From the NCBI GenBank assembly GCA_001414485.1, contig LLEY01000044.1, positions 62,001 to 126,000 on the forward strand: 64,000 bases of DNA, in the 5' to 3' direction. Origin of the DNA: Calycina herbarum (taxonomy: Eukaryota > Ascomycota > Leotiomycetes > Helotiales > Pezizellaceae). Under the pieces are notes generated by a model. The model was not told the origin of the DNA. It ran no database searches and saw only the letters and a list, made by a program, of their open reading frames with translations. The position numbers were made by a program, and so were the translations under genes. This document shows positions 48,713 through 59,125 of this stretch, piece by piece (positions within the stretch are counted from its first letter, which is position 1; every line of letters starts with the position of its first letter).

Positions 48713-50458
48713 GTTTTAAAGCTATTGCGCATCTTGACTATCTTCGATTTGTGAATACAAACTGGACTGTGTTTGCTGATCTCCTAGGGTATTTTCCTTT
48801 ATCGTTAATTTGGAATTGGCACAAGTGAAACACTTTCTCATGCGAAGAGAAGTTCTCTACGTTAGGCAGCTTAGATGGCGAAGTACAGTAGCCTTTCTCT
48901 TATTTTCATTCATCCTGAAATATCTCATCCGTCAGTTTCCGCCTTTTCCAGTTGCTATCAGCTTGCTACAATGCACCCAAGATTCTGCAAGCGCCTCATT
49001 GTGTCTCCAGCCCTTGACTTAATGGCCATTGCGACCACCCTTTCGGGAGTATCTCGAGTGCCCATCATCGTCGTTGAAGTATTTACTTCCGTCTGAGTTA
49101 TAGTAGGTGTAACTCCCGTCCCTATGCCGCGGCGTACAGTTATATTCTTCCTCTTTTCCCTGGCGAAACCAAATAGATGCCAGTGAACTTACTCATTCGA
49201 GCAATATTTATTGCCCTGTTCGTTATCCGAGGTTAGCTTGTTCATTAATTTTCAGGAAAAGCGAGATGATAACGAATAAAAGGACTATACGGGGTGTAGA
49301 CTTGCCTTCTTGTTTATTCCATGCTTCGAGGGGTAAGAACTCTTGGCATACCCCGAGAAAAATTTTCTCATCACAAAAGCCAAGTGTCTAAAGTGCATTT
49401 TGAGTATTTTGATTACCCGGCGATGGGTTATTTGTTTAAGTATGTCGTAATTGGTAATGCTCGGAGGCTAAATTGTTCACAGCATTGACTTTATAGGAGT
49501 AACGCCATTTCTAATCTTTTCGAGTTCTTATCTACCATAGAGAAGAGGAAAAAGAATGGCTGGACCAGTTATCTTGAAGTATAGCTCTAACTTACATCTA
49601 TTCGAAGAGAAACCGATCTGGTAAGGTGTACTGGTAACCAACGACGAGGTGTGAAGGGTTAAGGCTGAGACATGCCCCTGCGCTTCGTGTTCCTGATAGT
49701 CGACACGGATTAAATATTTTCCGTTGGTACCTGTTTGTTGGGGAGCTCTACACACGTCAGGTCTCTACTGGACATGGGAAGAATACCGAGGAGGGCAATT
49801 GACGATGGATATGCTAAGCAAAGCGGCGAACTCCAAACCAGGCATTACCCCACTTTAACCGTTGTGTTGAGCGCCAAAGCCAAACTAAACGATATCATGG
49901 ATTGAAGCCAAGCTTTGTATTCAAGTATGGCAGGATCACGATGCGTGTCTCGCGATCGTTTACTGAAATCAAATGGGCTATAACTCTAAGCTTCATATTA
50001 GTTATCCTCGACCTCAAGCCCAAGGCGGCTCGACTTGACAGCATCTTCTCGTGACTGTCACTTCCCTTATTGTTTGTCTAGATCTCAATCATCATCCAGA
50101 ACGGGTTACTTGCTCATCCACCTGCATTATAGCATCCTAAACCTACAATTCTGCGCTGTCCTTCTAATAGCGCTGCTCTGTATGGTCAGTTTAACTCCAC
50201 ATGGGGGGCCAGGGAGAGGGCTGACGCTTACCAAAATAGGATGAGGCTGATTTTATCCCGCCACCGCCTCCTCTTCAAACTGAAGCAAACGAAGTATTTG
50301 AGATGGAAGGGAGCACTGTAATCAAAGAAATTCAAGCTGGGTGTCTGAACCGCAATTTGCTGGAATTGAATGTCATAACATTGTAAAGTTAAGGGAATGT
50401 CCCTGCCGCGCTGATGGGATGCCTGCTTTACATCTCATACCCCATTATCTCCCGACAT
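48713..50458. other. 1.75-kb intergenic stretch with no convincing gene
   Basis: Normal composition, many stops in all frames. The longest minus frame (49755-49528, 75 codons) has no recognisable domain. The part next to 50458 should contain the 3' UTR of the ATPase gene. A weak resemblance (CGAAGTAGCC-type words near 48890 and 58905) suggests the recombinase 3' flank may also be repeated downstream at about 58,800-58,950. Confidence 0.55.
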
Positions 50459-53400
50459 CTACTTCTTCGCTTTCTTCTTCTCTTTATTCTTCAAATAGTT
50501 TCTGTAGTCTTCATCGTTATCTTCACTAAGCTCGATCTTTCCCCTCCCTGCCTTTGCTGCCTTCGTAGAGCTCGAGCTCGCCGCCTTCTTCGGCCCCTTC
50601 TTTTCCTCTTCATCTTCATCCTCATCATTATCATCACTGTCGTCACTATCGTCGTCCGCACTGTCATCAGAGGTAACCTCCGACTCGCTTTCAGGATCCC
50701 TGGCGTTTCGTTTCTGAGGGCGAACCGATTTCTTCGAGGTACTCGATGCTTTGGCGGCTTTCCGGACTTCATAGTCATCTGATCTGAGCTCCTCTCTTCG
50801 GGCTAAATCCACATCAAGTGCTCCAAGTGTGTCCTTCAAGTATCTATCAAATTCTTCCGAGGCTTCCGCGATGGTTTCGAATTGCTTTTTGCCCAGATAT
50901 ACCGTTTCTGCTCCTGGCTGGCGAGCTTCATATTCTGCAAGTGCTATAGCTGTTTGGAATGCATTTCGAATTTGCCTACAAAGTCAATGTGTCAGAAAGT
51001 TTTCCGGTTAGCTTGGGAGCATGCACTTACCTTCCATTCCATGTGCTGAGACCAGCTTCTCGCAGGCGTTTGAAGTGGGCTTTGGCAAACTTCATTATCT
51101 CTTTCTGCTTGAGCTTGAACTCTGCCATCGTCGAATTGTTTTGCTCTGCTATCGTTCTTTTGATGAACACTTCGTACAAAGTAAGAGTAGCTTTTCGATT
51201 CAAGGCTGAATAGAGCAAGCTCATATGAATCCTGGACTTGAAAGCAGGGTCAATGCTCCCAACTCGATTTGTTGTCAAAAACAAGATACCCTGAGTCATT
51301 AGCTACGCCGCCAAAATGGGAATAAGGATGCTCTTACACTATAATATTCTAACGTTCGGAGAAATACACTAACAACGGCATTACGTCTGAGATCTTTCTT
51401 TGAGCTGCAAAGAAAATGTATATTAGTTCCATTTCATACACCAGGATTGATAGACATTTACCGTTTAGTCAAGAATACACTGGGAAAAAAGTCAGCGGTA
51501 ATCTAAATCTTGAATTTTGGACTCACTCTGCTTCATCCAGGAGAAGAACACAACCCCATTTATGTGCCAGCTGGAAGTTGTAGTCCAGGCTACTTTGAAC
51601 TTCAGACGCACTTTCACCAATATCTCCACATGTGACGGGGAACAATGGTCGTTGCGTGAGATCTGCAACGCATTCGGCTGTGGATGTTTTTCCAACACCT
51701 TCAACGAATGTCAATTTCTACTTATTGGGTGTTTGGAGGTAGTAACATACCTGGTTCACCATGCAGGAGAATGATCAACCCCTTTCCTGGATGTGTTGTT
51801 AGTTCCTGCCAATAGAAGCCGCGATTCTACAAACCTTTGCCTCTGACTAGATCCATAGCTGCACCAACTTTTGAAGTTGCAGCTGAATTTTGAGCTGATG
51901 ATCTAGCATGGTCCTGTACCAAAGCCTCCACGGTGTCCTTGTGCTGCTGTGGTCTGTGTCCTAGTTAGTAATAGAAAGACAAAGTGGCCACCGTACAACT
52001 TACAGAACAAGATCTTTGAAAGTACTTTCGTACTTTACTTCAGATAGATCAGCAATTCTCAAAGTGACTGCATTGTGTTAGCTAGATGACATTCAGTAAT
52101 CATCCAACTCACCCCATCGTCTACTTCTTAAGACAAAGCCGTATGCCCAGGAGGGTAGAAGCATTTTGTCTTCCTCCGACAGCTCGTGAGACTTTCGTTT
52201 TCCTAGTACCTGTCTATGATCTCTGAAGTACATGCTGAATCTTGCTTCGTCCCACTCGTTATCTTTACATGCAACATCACTGCCGCAACCTAAGAAAAGT
52301 CAGCTAGCGTTCAAACGAGAATATACCGAAGAGACTTGCAGCCTTCACTGAACTTAGGATGATGAGGACAAAACAGCGGAATATGTGTTTCTCGTTTGTC
52401 AGGGACAGTGAGATCGCTCTCGATGACCTTCAACTCAGGGTTCCATTCAGGGTTTTTGTTGATCGCCAGCGTCATATCTACAATGACTTGAGCATCGATC
52501 TACTAACATTAGACATTTGATTGACATTAAGGTCGAGAACTTACCTCTTCTACAGGTTCATCCAAAGTCTTGCCAGTTAGCATTTTGTGTGCGTATGGTG
52601 CGTCAGTGACGTCCAGAAACTGCTGCCCTTGAGCGAGGAGGGTCTGCTTCACACTTGCGTAGGAAGGGTCAAATCTTAGGGGATAGAATGGTAAATTTGC
52701 AATGGGTTGTGTGCCCCTGAAGCTGTCTTGATGTCAGCAACCTCAAACATCAGACCATGATGGAGAGAGATCTTACCGACGAATTGTAAGCGTGTGCAAC
52801 TTTGGACCGAAGAAGAAGCCGTTGGTATGAAGATTGTAGCAATCCACCATAAAGCCATCAAGGGCTACAGGCTTCTTGCCATTGTCCACTTTGTCGATAA
52901 GAATTTCGCGGCCACCCTGATGAATAAAGTTAGCGGGCTATTAAGGGCGTGGGAAATTGGTAGAATATCGCTGAAGAATCAGATGAGACACATGGTACCA
53001 CAAACTTACGGTATATGAAAGGACTCTATACACTTGTAGCTCCTCAGTAGGATCTACAACGATATTGCCTATATTGAAAAGGTGCCACAAGTCCTGGTAC
53101 TCAATCTGTTGTGCCGTGCCATCTTTGATCGACTTGCGTAGCTCAAACGTGGGTTTGAGATCAATGTCAAGAAACTCTATTAGGAGATTCAGATCCTTTA
53201 GAAGATCGGCGTTGTCGAAATCGGGTAGGTCCTTCTTCGATGTTCCAGTCTGTTGTGGACTTTCTGCTGTCTTGGCTTCTTTCTCGATCTTCGCTTCCAA
53301 CACTCGCACCTGGTCTCTGATCTCCTTTTCGTATGTGACGAAGAGTTTGAATGGCCTCAAGAATACAACTGGTGCAGGGGTCTCGATGTTTCTGGTGTAG

Positions 53401-54471
53401 CCCACGGATAGCAATTCAACTCCAGAGATGCGTGCGAGGAGTTGGAGTAGTGGACGAGGTCGGATGCGGAGTCGTTCAGGAACTTGAAATGCTACATCTG
53501 CTTCGGAACTGTCCAAGGGAGTGAACCTTGCATTGACATTGCGGGGGGTCACAGGCGACTCAACTGCCGACATTCTTGGGACCGTATGATCTGAAACCAA
53601 TACTTCCAGAGCTGGCCGTTGTTCTTCGGGAACATTCTTGGATTCGTCGTTCAACCGAAACTCAGACAATGGAGACCGTTCCAATCTGTGATCAAACACT
53701 GGCCATTTGTTTTTCTTCCTTACTTCAAAGTCGGGAGGAAGTTTATCAACATCGCTTCGCAGTAGTTTGATCTCTCTCTCCATTTCCTTGATTCTCGTAT
53801 CAGTCCACGTCAGATGCAGCACTGCTTGCTTCGCCCGAACATCCAATCTATCCTCATCTTTGTCTTGATTGAACAACCTTTTTGCTCCTTCACTCCACTG
53901 TGCTTTCTTGATATTTCGTGATAATAAATGAGCCTTCTCGTCGTCATTCGCAGCTTCCGCAAAAAGGTCGGTGAATGGATCGGTTTGCTGAATTTTGGTG
54001 TCTGAGGGGTGATGATTGCCCCCAGTCTCCTCAACACGACCAGTTTCCACTTTTGTGTTATCAGGTTTTTCTACACTTTCTTCTTTGATACTTGGTACAG
54101 GCTGGCTTCCGTTGACATCCTCGGCTCTAGTGGCTTTCTCCAACGCGTTTGGCACGCTTTTTTCGATCCCGTTATTCATGGTGGTGGAATTCATATGCGA
54201 AACTCCATCCATAAATAGCTGTTGAGGAGGCATTTTGAATAGATGTGGTAATACTGCGTCTACCATTTGATAGTGTGGTCTCTCAACTTTGATTGAAGAC
54301 AAATTGTGCAGACCACGGTCTTTTGAAGGGCCGTGGTCGAGAGCTGAAGTGGGCACACTCAATTCTCTCACCACCGGCGTCTAAAAAGGGGCGGAATCAT
54401 GCTGCTGCAGGGCACATACCCTCTTATCTTTCCAATTATACCTTATGAAACCCATCAACAACGGGGTTCAT
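50459..54471 (-). CDS. AAA+ ATPase with fungal N-terminal domain (DUF7025-like), 14 exons
   Basis: Exons on the minus strand: 54471-54442, 54380-53010, 52916-52777, 52722-52545, 52499-52340, 52289-52113, 52067-52004, 51953-51835, 51786-51751, 51698-51527, 51479-51462, 51404-51338, 51290-51031, 50975-50459. They sum to 3309 nt, 1102 codons with no stop. The ATG at 54471 is chosen because its 10-codon exon joins in frame through a 61-bp intron; the long exon itself has no early ATG. Residues about 320-470 match the N-terminal domain of fungal AAA proteins (APVVFLRPFKLFV). Walker A is GEPGVGKT (756-763), Walker B LLLDEAD (810-816), sensor-1 LFLTTNR (847-853) and a likely Arg finger is in KSRIH. 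An acidic, Lys/Ser-rich tail ends the protein. The intron after residue 626 is GC-AG, and the 11th exon is 18 nt. Probably an ATP-driven remodelling enzyme; substrate unknown. Confidence 0.88.
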
Positions 54472-54755
54472 ACTGCGACGAAGACGAGAGTGGTTGTTGT
54501 TGCCGCAGGGCTGCATGAAAGCGTGGGTTGGCGCTTATCGGGGCCCCCAATGGCATCTCCGGCTCTATTTTGAGCACCAATTACCCCGTATCCTGAGACA
54601 AGCGCTTATCATACTGCAGGAGAATGCTTGTCTAATATTTGATAGACCAAGCTGCTGGCTGCTGCCTAGAGAGCTTTCTGAGTCTCCTGTGAAGAGGGGA
54701 TCAAGGCAAGAGACCGAATAACCTCAAAATTCGCAACACTCTGAAAACCGATACA
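54472..54755. promoter_or_regulatory. 284-bp shared promoter region of two divergent genes
   Basis: The ATPase gene starts at 54471 on the minus strand and the NACHT-like gene at 54756 on the plus strand, so both must be driven from this interval unless 5' exons lie elsewhere. It contains pyrimidine-rich and CAA-rich stretches just before 54756. I see no clear TATA box. Confidence 0.6.
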
Positions 54756-57003
54756 ATGTCTGAACTACTAACAATAGATCCAAATTCTCCGGAACAATTT
54801 CAGAACCCGTATCCAAGCCGACGTCTGAACGAGGCAGCTTTGTTCGTCGAGAACAAGGTGATTCTGCAACAAAGCGACGAATTGATCTACGACGTACAAT
54901 TGAACCAGTTTGTATCCAAAGAGGTATCCCAACGACAAAACATTATTAGGTTTGTGCCACATATACACATTGAATCTCACTCCTAATATCTACATAGTGC
55001 AGAACTATGGCAAAATGCAGACACAGAAAAGAACAAGCTTTACGAGCTCGTCGCCCGGGTCCAAGGGAAACTTAACAAAGAGAAACGAGCTAATGAGAAC
55101 ACCAATTTGCGGACTTGCAAATGGGATGAAGTAATGTCAGTTGTATCAACTACTGGACAGCGATGGAAGAGTTCTACCAGTCATGGCGCTAAAGCATGGA
55201 GATGTATTGAGAAATTTGGGCAGGCTTCCGGAACACTTGAAGTTTGGATCGGTCTTCTACCAGCTGGTGACTACGGGTCGAGGTATTTGCCTCCCAAAAC
55301 GTCCTCCGTTTTTTCTAACGGGTTATAGCATCTGTGGTGCTTTCAAACTTGCCATTGGGGTAAGTCTCGCTCAGCTGGTCTCGTTGAAGATGGACATGGT
55401 GCTTATACTAATCAAATCACAGGCAGCAAGCCAACACAGCAAAGTCATGGACTGCGTTTTCGAAGCACTGGGAGACATCCCCGAAGCCATGGAAAGCGCT
55501 CAGAAATACGTCCTTATCTACAAAGACACGCACGATCATTCCCTAGAACGCAAAACATTTGATCTCTACCTCGCAGTTCTCAGAGCCTTAATCCAAATCA
55601 TGCAATTCTTCGCTGATGACGGATTTAGTACGTACCCTCCTTTTCTCCTGTACAAAATACATGATACAAGATACATGATATTGATACTGACATGATGCGC
55701 TCAGAGAAGGTATTCAACCTCCTAGCCAAACAAAAAGAATACAAAGCCTCACTCTTCAACTCCATAGAAGAAGTCAAGAAACGGACGGCGAGAATCAAAG
55801 ATGAGGCTGCGCAGTGTTTAGCTGCTCGACAGGAGAAAATGCATAGAACGATCGATGAAACGAATGGGAAGGTAGATGAGGCGGCGAGGGTGCTGCAGAT
55901 GATGTATATCACGCTGTATGAAGAGATGACGAGCTTGAATAAGAAATATGGTAAGTTTTCCGTTGTTGGAGTTTATAGATGTGGGAATTTTGGGACTGAT
56001 GGGTGGAAATAGCTCAACTAGCACTTCAAAATCAACAGCGTGCAGAAAGTCCCACCTCACAACCTCAAAAGACCATCTCAGCCCCGAAAAGTACTTACCC
56101 TCCCTATCATCAACCCTACCTCATCCCATTCCACTGACACCCTCAGAATCCTCCAAATTCACCCTAAAAACCCTCCTCACAACCCTCTCCGCCTCCCCCA
56201 CTCTTCCCCCCACCGATCTCCAACGCACCCTCTCCTCCCTCCCCTCTCTCTCCTCAACAGCCCAAACGCGCGCAGCGTCCCTAGTCCAACACCCCCTCCT
56301 CCGCTCCTGGCTCACCTCAACTACATCCCGTTGCCTCCTCGTAAACGGGCATCAAGATCTCGGTTCCACATCCACCTCAACCTCCCCTTTGAGTGTGATA
56401 GCTGCTACGCTTCTAAAAACCACGCCTGAGAGTGCTGTAAGATTATCTTATTTCTGCGCTTTGCATCCCTGTGGCCTCGACCCCGCACCCGAGGCCTCAC
56501 CACGCGGCATCCTAGCTTCTTTTGTTCAACAACTTATAACGCAAATTTTATCTCTGCATTTAGTGGTTAAGATTGATGAATCGTTCTTATCCGCTTCTTC
56601 TTTAAGGAAGATAGGGGAATGGGATCTCTCAACCCTCTCCTCCCTCTTCCGTTCCCTAATACAGCAACTCCCTCCACGTACCCTCGTCATTATAATTCTC
56701 GACGAAGTCTCTCTCTATGAGACGAGGGCGCTGGGGAAGGAAACAGATGCTTTTATGAGGAGGATTACACGGTTGATAGGGCAATGTAATAATGAGGAGA
56801 GAGAAGAAGATGAAGAGGAAGAAGAAGAGGGGAATAGAGAAGGAGGTGTGATTTTTAAATTGCTAGTCACGTGTCGAGGCCGAGCATTAGATTTCGGACA
56901 GTATTTTTCTAGATCGGAGAGAGAGGTGCTGGATTTACAAGAAGAGGTAGAGGTAGATTATAGTGCGGGGTGGAAGCTTAGTTCTTTTACAGGAGAGGGG
57001 TAA
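54756..57003 (+). CDS. NACHT-like/STAND-type fungal protein with degenerate P-loop, 7 exons
   Basis: Exons 54756-54949, 54998-55282, 55329-55359, 55423-55627, 55705-55950, 56013-56090 and 56147-57003 total 1896 nt, 631 codons; all six introns have GT...AG ends and keep the frame. The N-terminal half (residues about 90-240: CKWDEVMSVV, WIGLLPAGDYGSSICG, FKLAIG) resembles the helical domain found at the N-terminus of fungal NACHT proteins (DUF7708-like). A coiled coil follows (about 255-330). The C-terminal half reads RSWLTSTTSRCLLVNGH near residue 400 and TLVIIILDEVSLYE near 525-538, a Walker-B-like strand, but the expected P-loop GKS/T is absent, so nucleotide binding is doubtful. A Glu-rich insert lies at about 565-580. 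No repeat domain follows. Such proteins are often linked to non-self recognition in fungi; here that is inference only. Confidence 0.75.
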
Positions 57004-57682
57004 GCGGGTGAGACTTGGAATTGGGGAATACCTTTGCCTGACAAGCCTAAGCATAACACCACGATTCGACATCCTTTGCCTCTGACTCCGTCCTCGTCTT
57101 TTTGTAGTACTTGAAATTTTGATAGATGAGATGATATCACAAATTATGGTAGTCCCTTGACAGCGTTCTGTTAGCTGATGCAGCGTGGTATATCTGTGTG
57201 AATAGGATTAGAAGGGGTGGTGGAGTAAGTCCCCTGTTTTCAGGGGCTTCGCTTGCACGATACTTACTTGGCTTGGCACACCCAGCTAGTAGTTACTTCA
57301 TCATTAGTACATAGATATCAATCCAGTAATGTATGGTCTATTTTAATCTCATTCCATTCATTTCTATATACTCAATACCTCATTCCCTTGTATTCAAGCT
57401 ATAGCAAGCTAGACTATCCCTTCTCATAACGCTTACTCCATCCTCCCTCATCCCATCTCATCTAACACCAAAGAATAAGTGGTGATATAAATCACTTTTC
57501 CCGTTATCCCTCTGCCTTCTCTCTTTCCCTCCAAAATCATCCTTTGACGCCGGACTCCCAAATCTCCCAATCCCTAATCAATACCACTATAATCAAATCC
57601 ACTTCTTCCCTCAATCATATTGACACTCAAATCCACTTTTCCCCACATCTTCCATGGAGCCCTTCCTTCCACCCTCCTGACA
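57004..57682. other. Intergenic region between convergent gene ends
   Basis: Normal-composition DNA holding the 3' UTR of the NACHT-like gene and, from the other side, that of the broken regulator gene. It includes pyrimidine-rich runs (about 57480-57660) with no coding signature. Confidence 0.6.
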
Positions 57683-58583
57683 CTAAAAATTCCCAGTCCC
57701 CCCAAAAAAGAACCCATCAAACAAATCCACGCCCCCATTCCCTCCCTCCGAGAAATCATGATCTTGACCCTCCCAGCCCATCCCCATCCCCAGATCTCCC
57801 GTCCAACTAAACCCATTCCCACCTCCCCCATTTCCTCCTTCTCCTTCCCCTCCCTCTCCCCCAGCAGAATTTTCCCACCCACCATTCAAGAAACCCATAC
57901 CTGGCGCGTTCTGAAACGGGAATTGTATTTCTTGATAAGGATTCTGCGCATACGTACTCTGGATAGCTTGTGCGTATGCGCCACTCCCTGTTCCTGTACC
58001 CTGACCACCAACACTAGAATTAGGATTTTGATTAGGAGATGGTAAGAGAGAGGGGTCGATAGATGAGGTATCGAGAGAGGAGAGAGGAGGAGAAATAGCG
58101 TAGTCTGAAGGCGAAGGAGCAGCAGTATGATTATTCCTCGTAGTAGTACTCGGCGTAGCAGACGTTGAATAAGCTTCAAACTCCGCTTTCACGCCCGCCG
58201 TAAAGCGGAAACCAGGTTGCGTAGCTGGTGTAGAAATAGCAGTCGTATCTCTCGTACTGGTAGGCGGTGAGCCGAGCGGATCATTAAGCGCCATATCGAA
58301 TTGGGGTTTAGGTCTGCCGCGAGAATGGCGTCGATGAGGTTTATTAGCGAAATAGTCTGGAGAAGTGTCGGAGGTGTGATGGTGGGAATTGGAATGGGAG
58401 CGACGGCGAGAGTTTAGGCCGCCTTGAGAGGAGGACCCGAAGCCGGTGGTGGACATGCACATTTGGACATGCGGTCGAAGGCGTCGCGGCAGGCTTCTGC
58501 GGGAGGACATTTCTTGATGAGATCGCTGAGGACAGAGGTAGCTGCTAGGATAGTGAAATCAACTTCATCCATCGTCTGTTTCC
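57683..58583 (-). pseudogene. C-terminal fragment of a probable fungal transcription factor, 5' part lost
   Basis: The minus strand from 58583 reads MDEVDFTILAATSVLSDLIK, then KCPPAEACRDAFDRMSK, in one frame (to about 58465); the sequence continues in another frame with VQMCMSTTGFGSSSQGG and a long Ser/Thr/Gly/Asn-rich tail, ending at 57683. The C-terminal style (a helical tail of the middle homology region, then RPKPQFDMALNDPLG and a glycine-rich end) suggests a Zn2Cys6 regulator, but the zinc cluster and central domain are absent: at 58584 the sequence changes abruptly into a recombinase fragment in the opposite orientation. The frame change and missing 5' part make it a pseudogene. Which regulator it was I cannot say. 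Confidence 0.65.
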
Positions 58584-58798
58584 TCCATCTTGACGCTCCC
58601 GGAGACGACCCTCGAGTGCCACTTCCGGTTCTTTGAGTAGACGCTTTCTGAGGAAGCATGTCAGCAAGATACAAGGAGGGGTGCACATTGATTGTCGGAT
58701 TTGCGGTGTAAAGCTAGAGGACCGAGTGCAATTACTCATTCACGCAGAGGTTTCACGGAACCGTCTCACGGGGTCCGGCTGAGAGATTGATCCCGTAG
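58584..58798 (+). pseudogene. Second, degraded 3' fragment of a DUF3435 recombinase gene
   Basis: Bases 58584-58615 match 48246-48277 almost exactly (CCATCTTGACGCTCC then GGAGACGACCCTCGAG). About 255 bases of the longer copy are then missing. Homology resumes with a translation of FLRKHVSKIQGGVHIDC, then C.VKLEDRVQLLIHAE, against FLRKRVSKLQRGAHIDC and RLEGRVQLLIHAE at the other copy, ending CCCGTAG against TGCCTAG. A two-base loss after HAE shifts the frame. The divergence (several amino-acid changes) means it is a paralogue and not a fresh duplication. Same orientation as the 47293-48712 gene. Confidence 0.82.
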
Positions 58799-59125
58799 AT
58801 TTCACTTCAATCATGCTTCAGCGACGCGACAGAGTACATTTCCAAAGCGGTTGCCAATCCTTGCCTATATTTCTAATTGCCAGGTGTAATTATCGGCATA
58901 CAGCGAAGTAGCCTTTTCCTTACCCGTGCCATCCATCAGTTCTGCGAAGTGGACCTCCTCCGAAAGTATAGCATCCCGTTGGGGAATATTGTCGTCAAAG
59001 CAATGGGTAAGGCTAACCCGCCATCGCTGTTGTGGTTCAAACGATGCATTGTTCGACTAGTCGTCGACTTGGAATATATGTGAAGTTATCAATTGGTTTG
59101 AAGTCGACGAGAGAGTGAAGGAGTA
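58799..59125. other. Spacer between the recombinase fragment and element W
   Basis: Normal composition. The open frame 58877-59083 (68 codons) has no recognisable motif. The last TA (59124-59125) is the target duplicated by W. Confidence 0.55.

Noticed and set aside
49528..49755. 75-codon minus-strand gene in the spacer after the recombinase
   Set aside because: No recognisable motif, no supported introns, and length within chance expectation.
50414..50782. Plus-strand hydrophobic 122-codon frame that looks like a membrane protein
   Set aside because: Antisense shadow of the acidic Asp/Glu/Lys tail of the ATPase gene.
57544..58045. Plus-strand proline-rich frames
   Set aside because: Shadows of the glycine/asparagine-rich tail of the regulator fragment on the minus strand.
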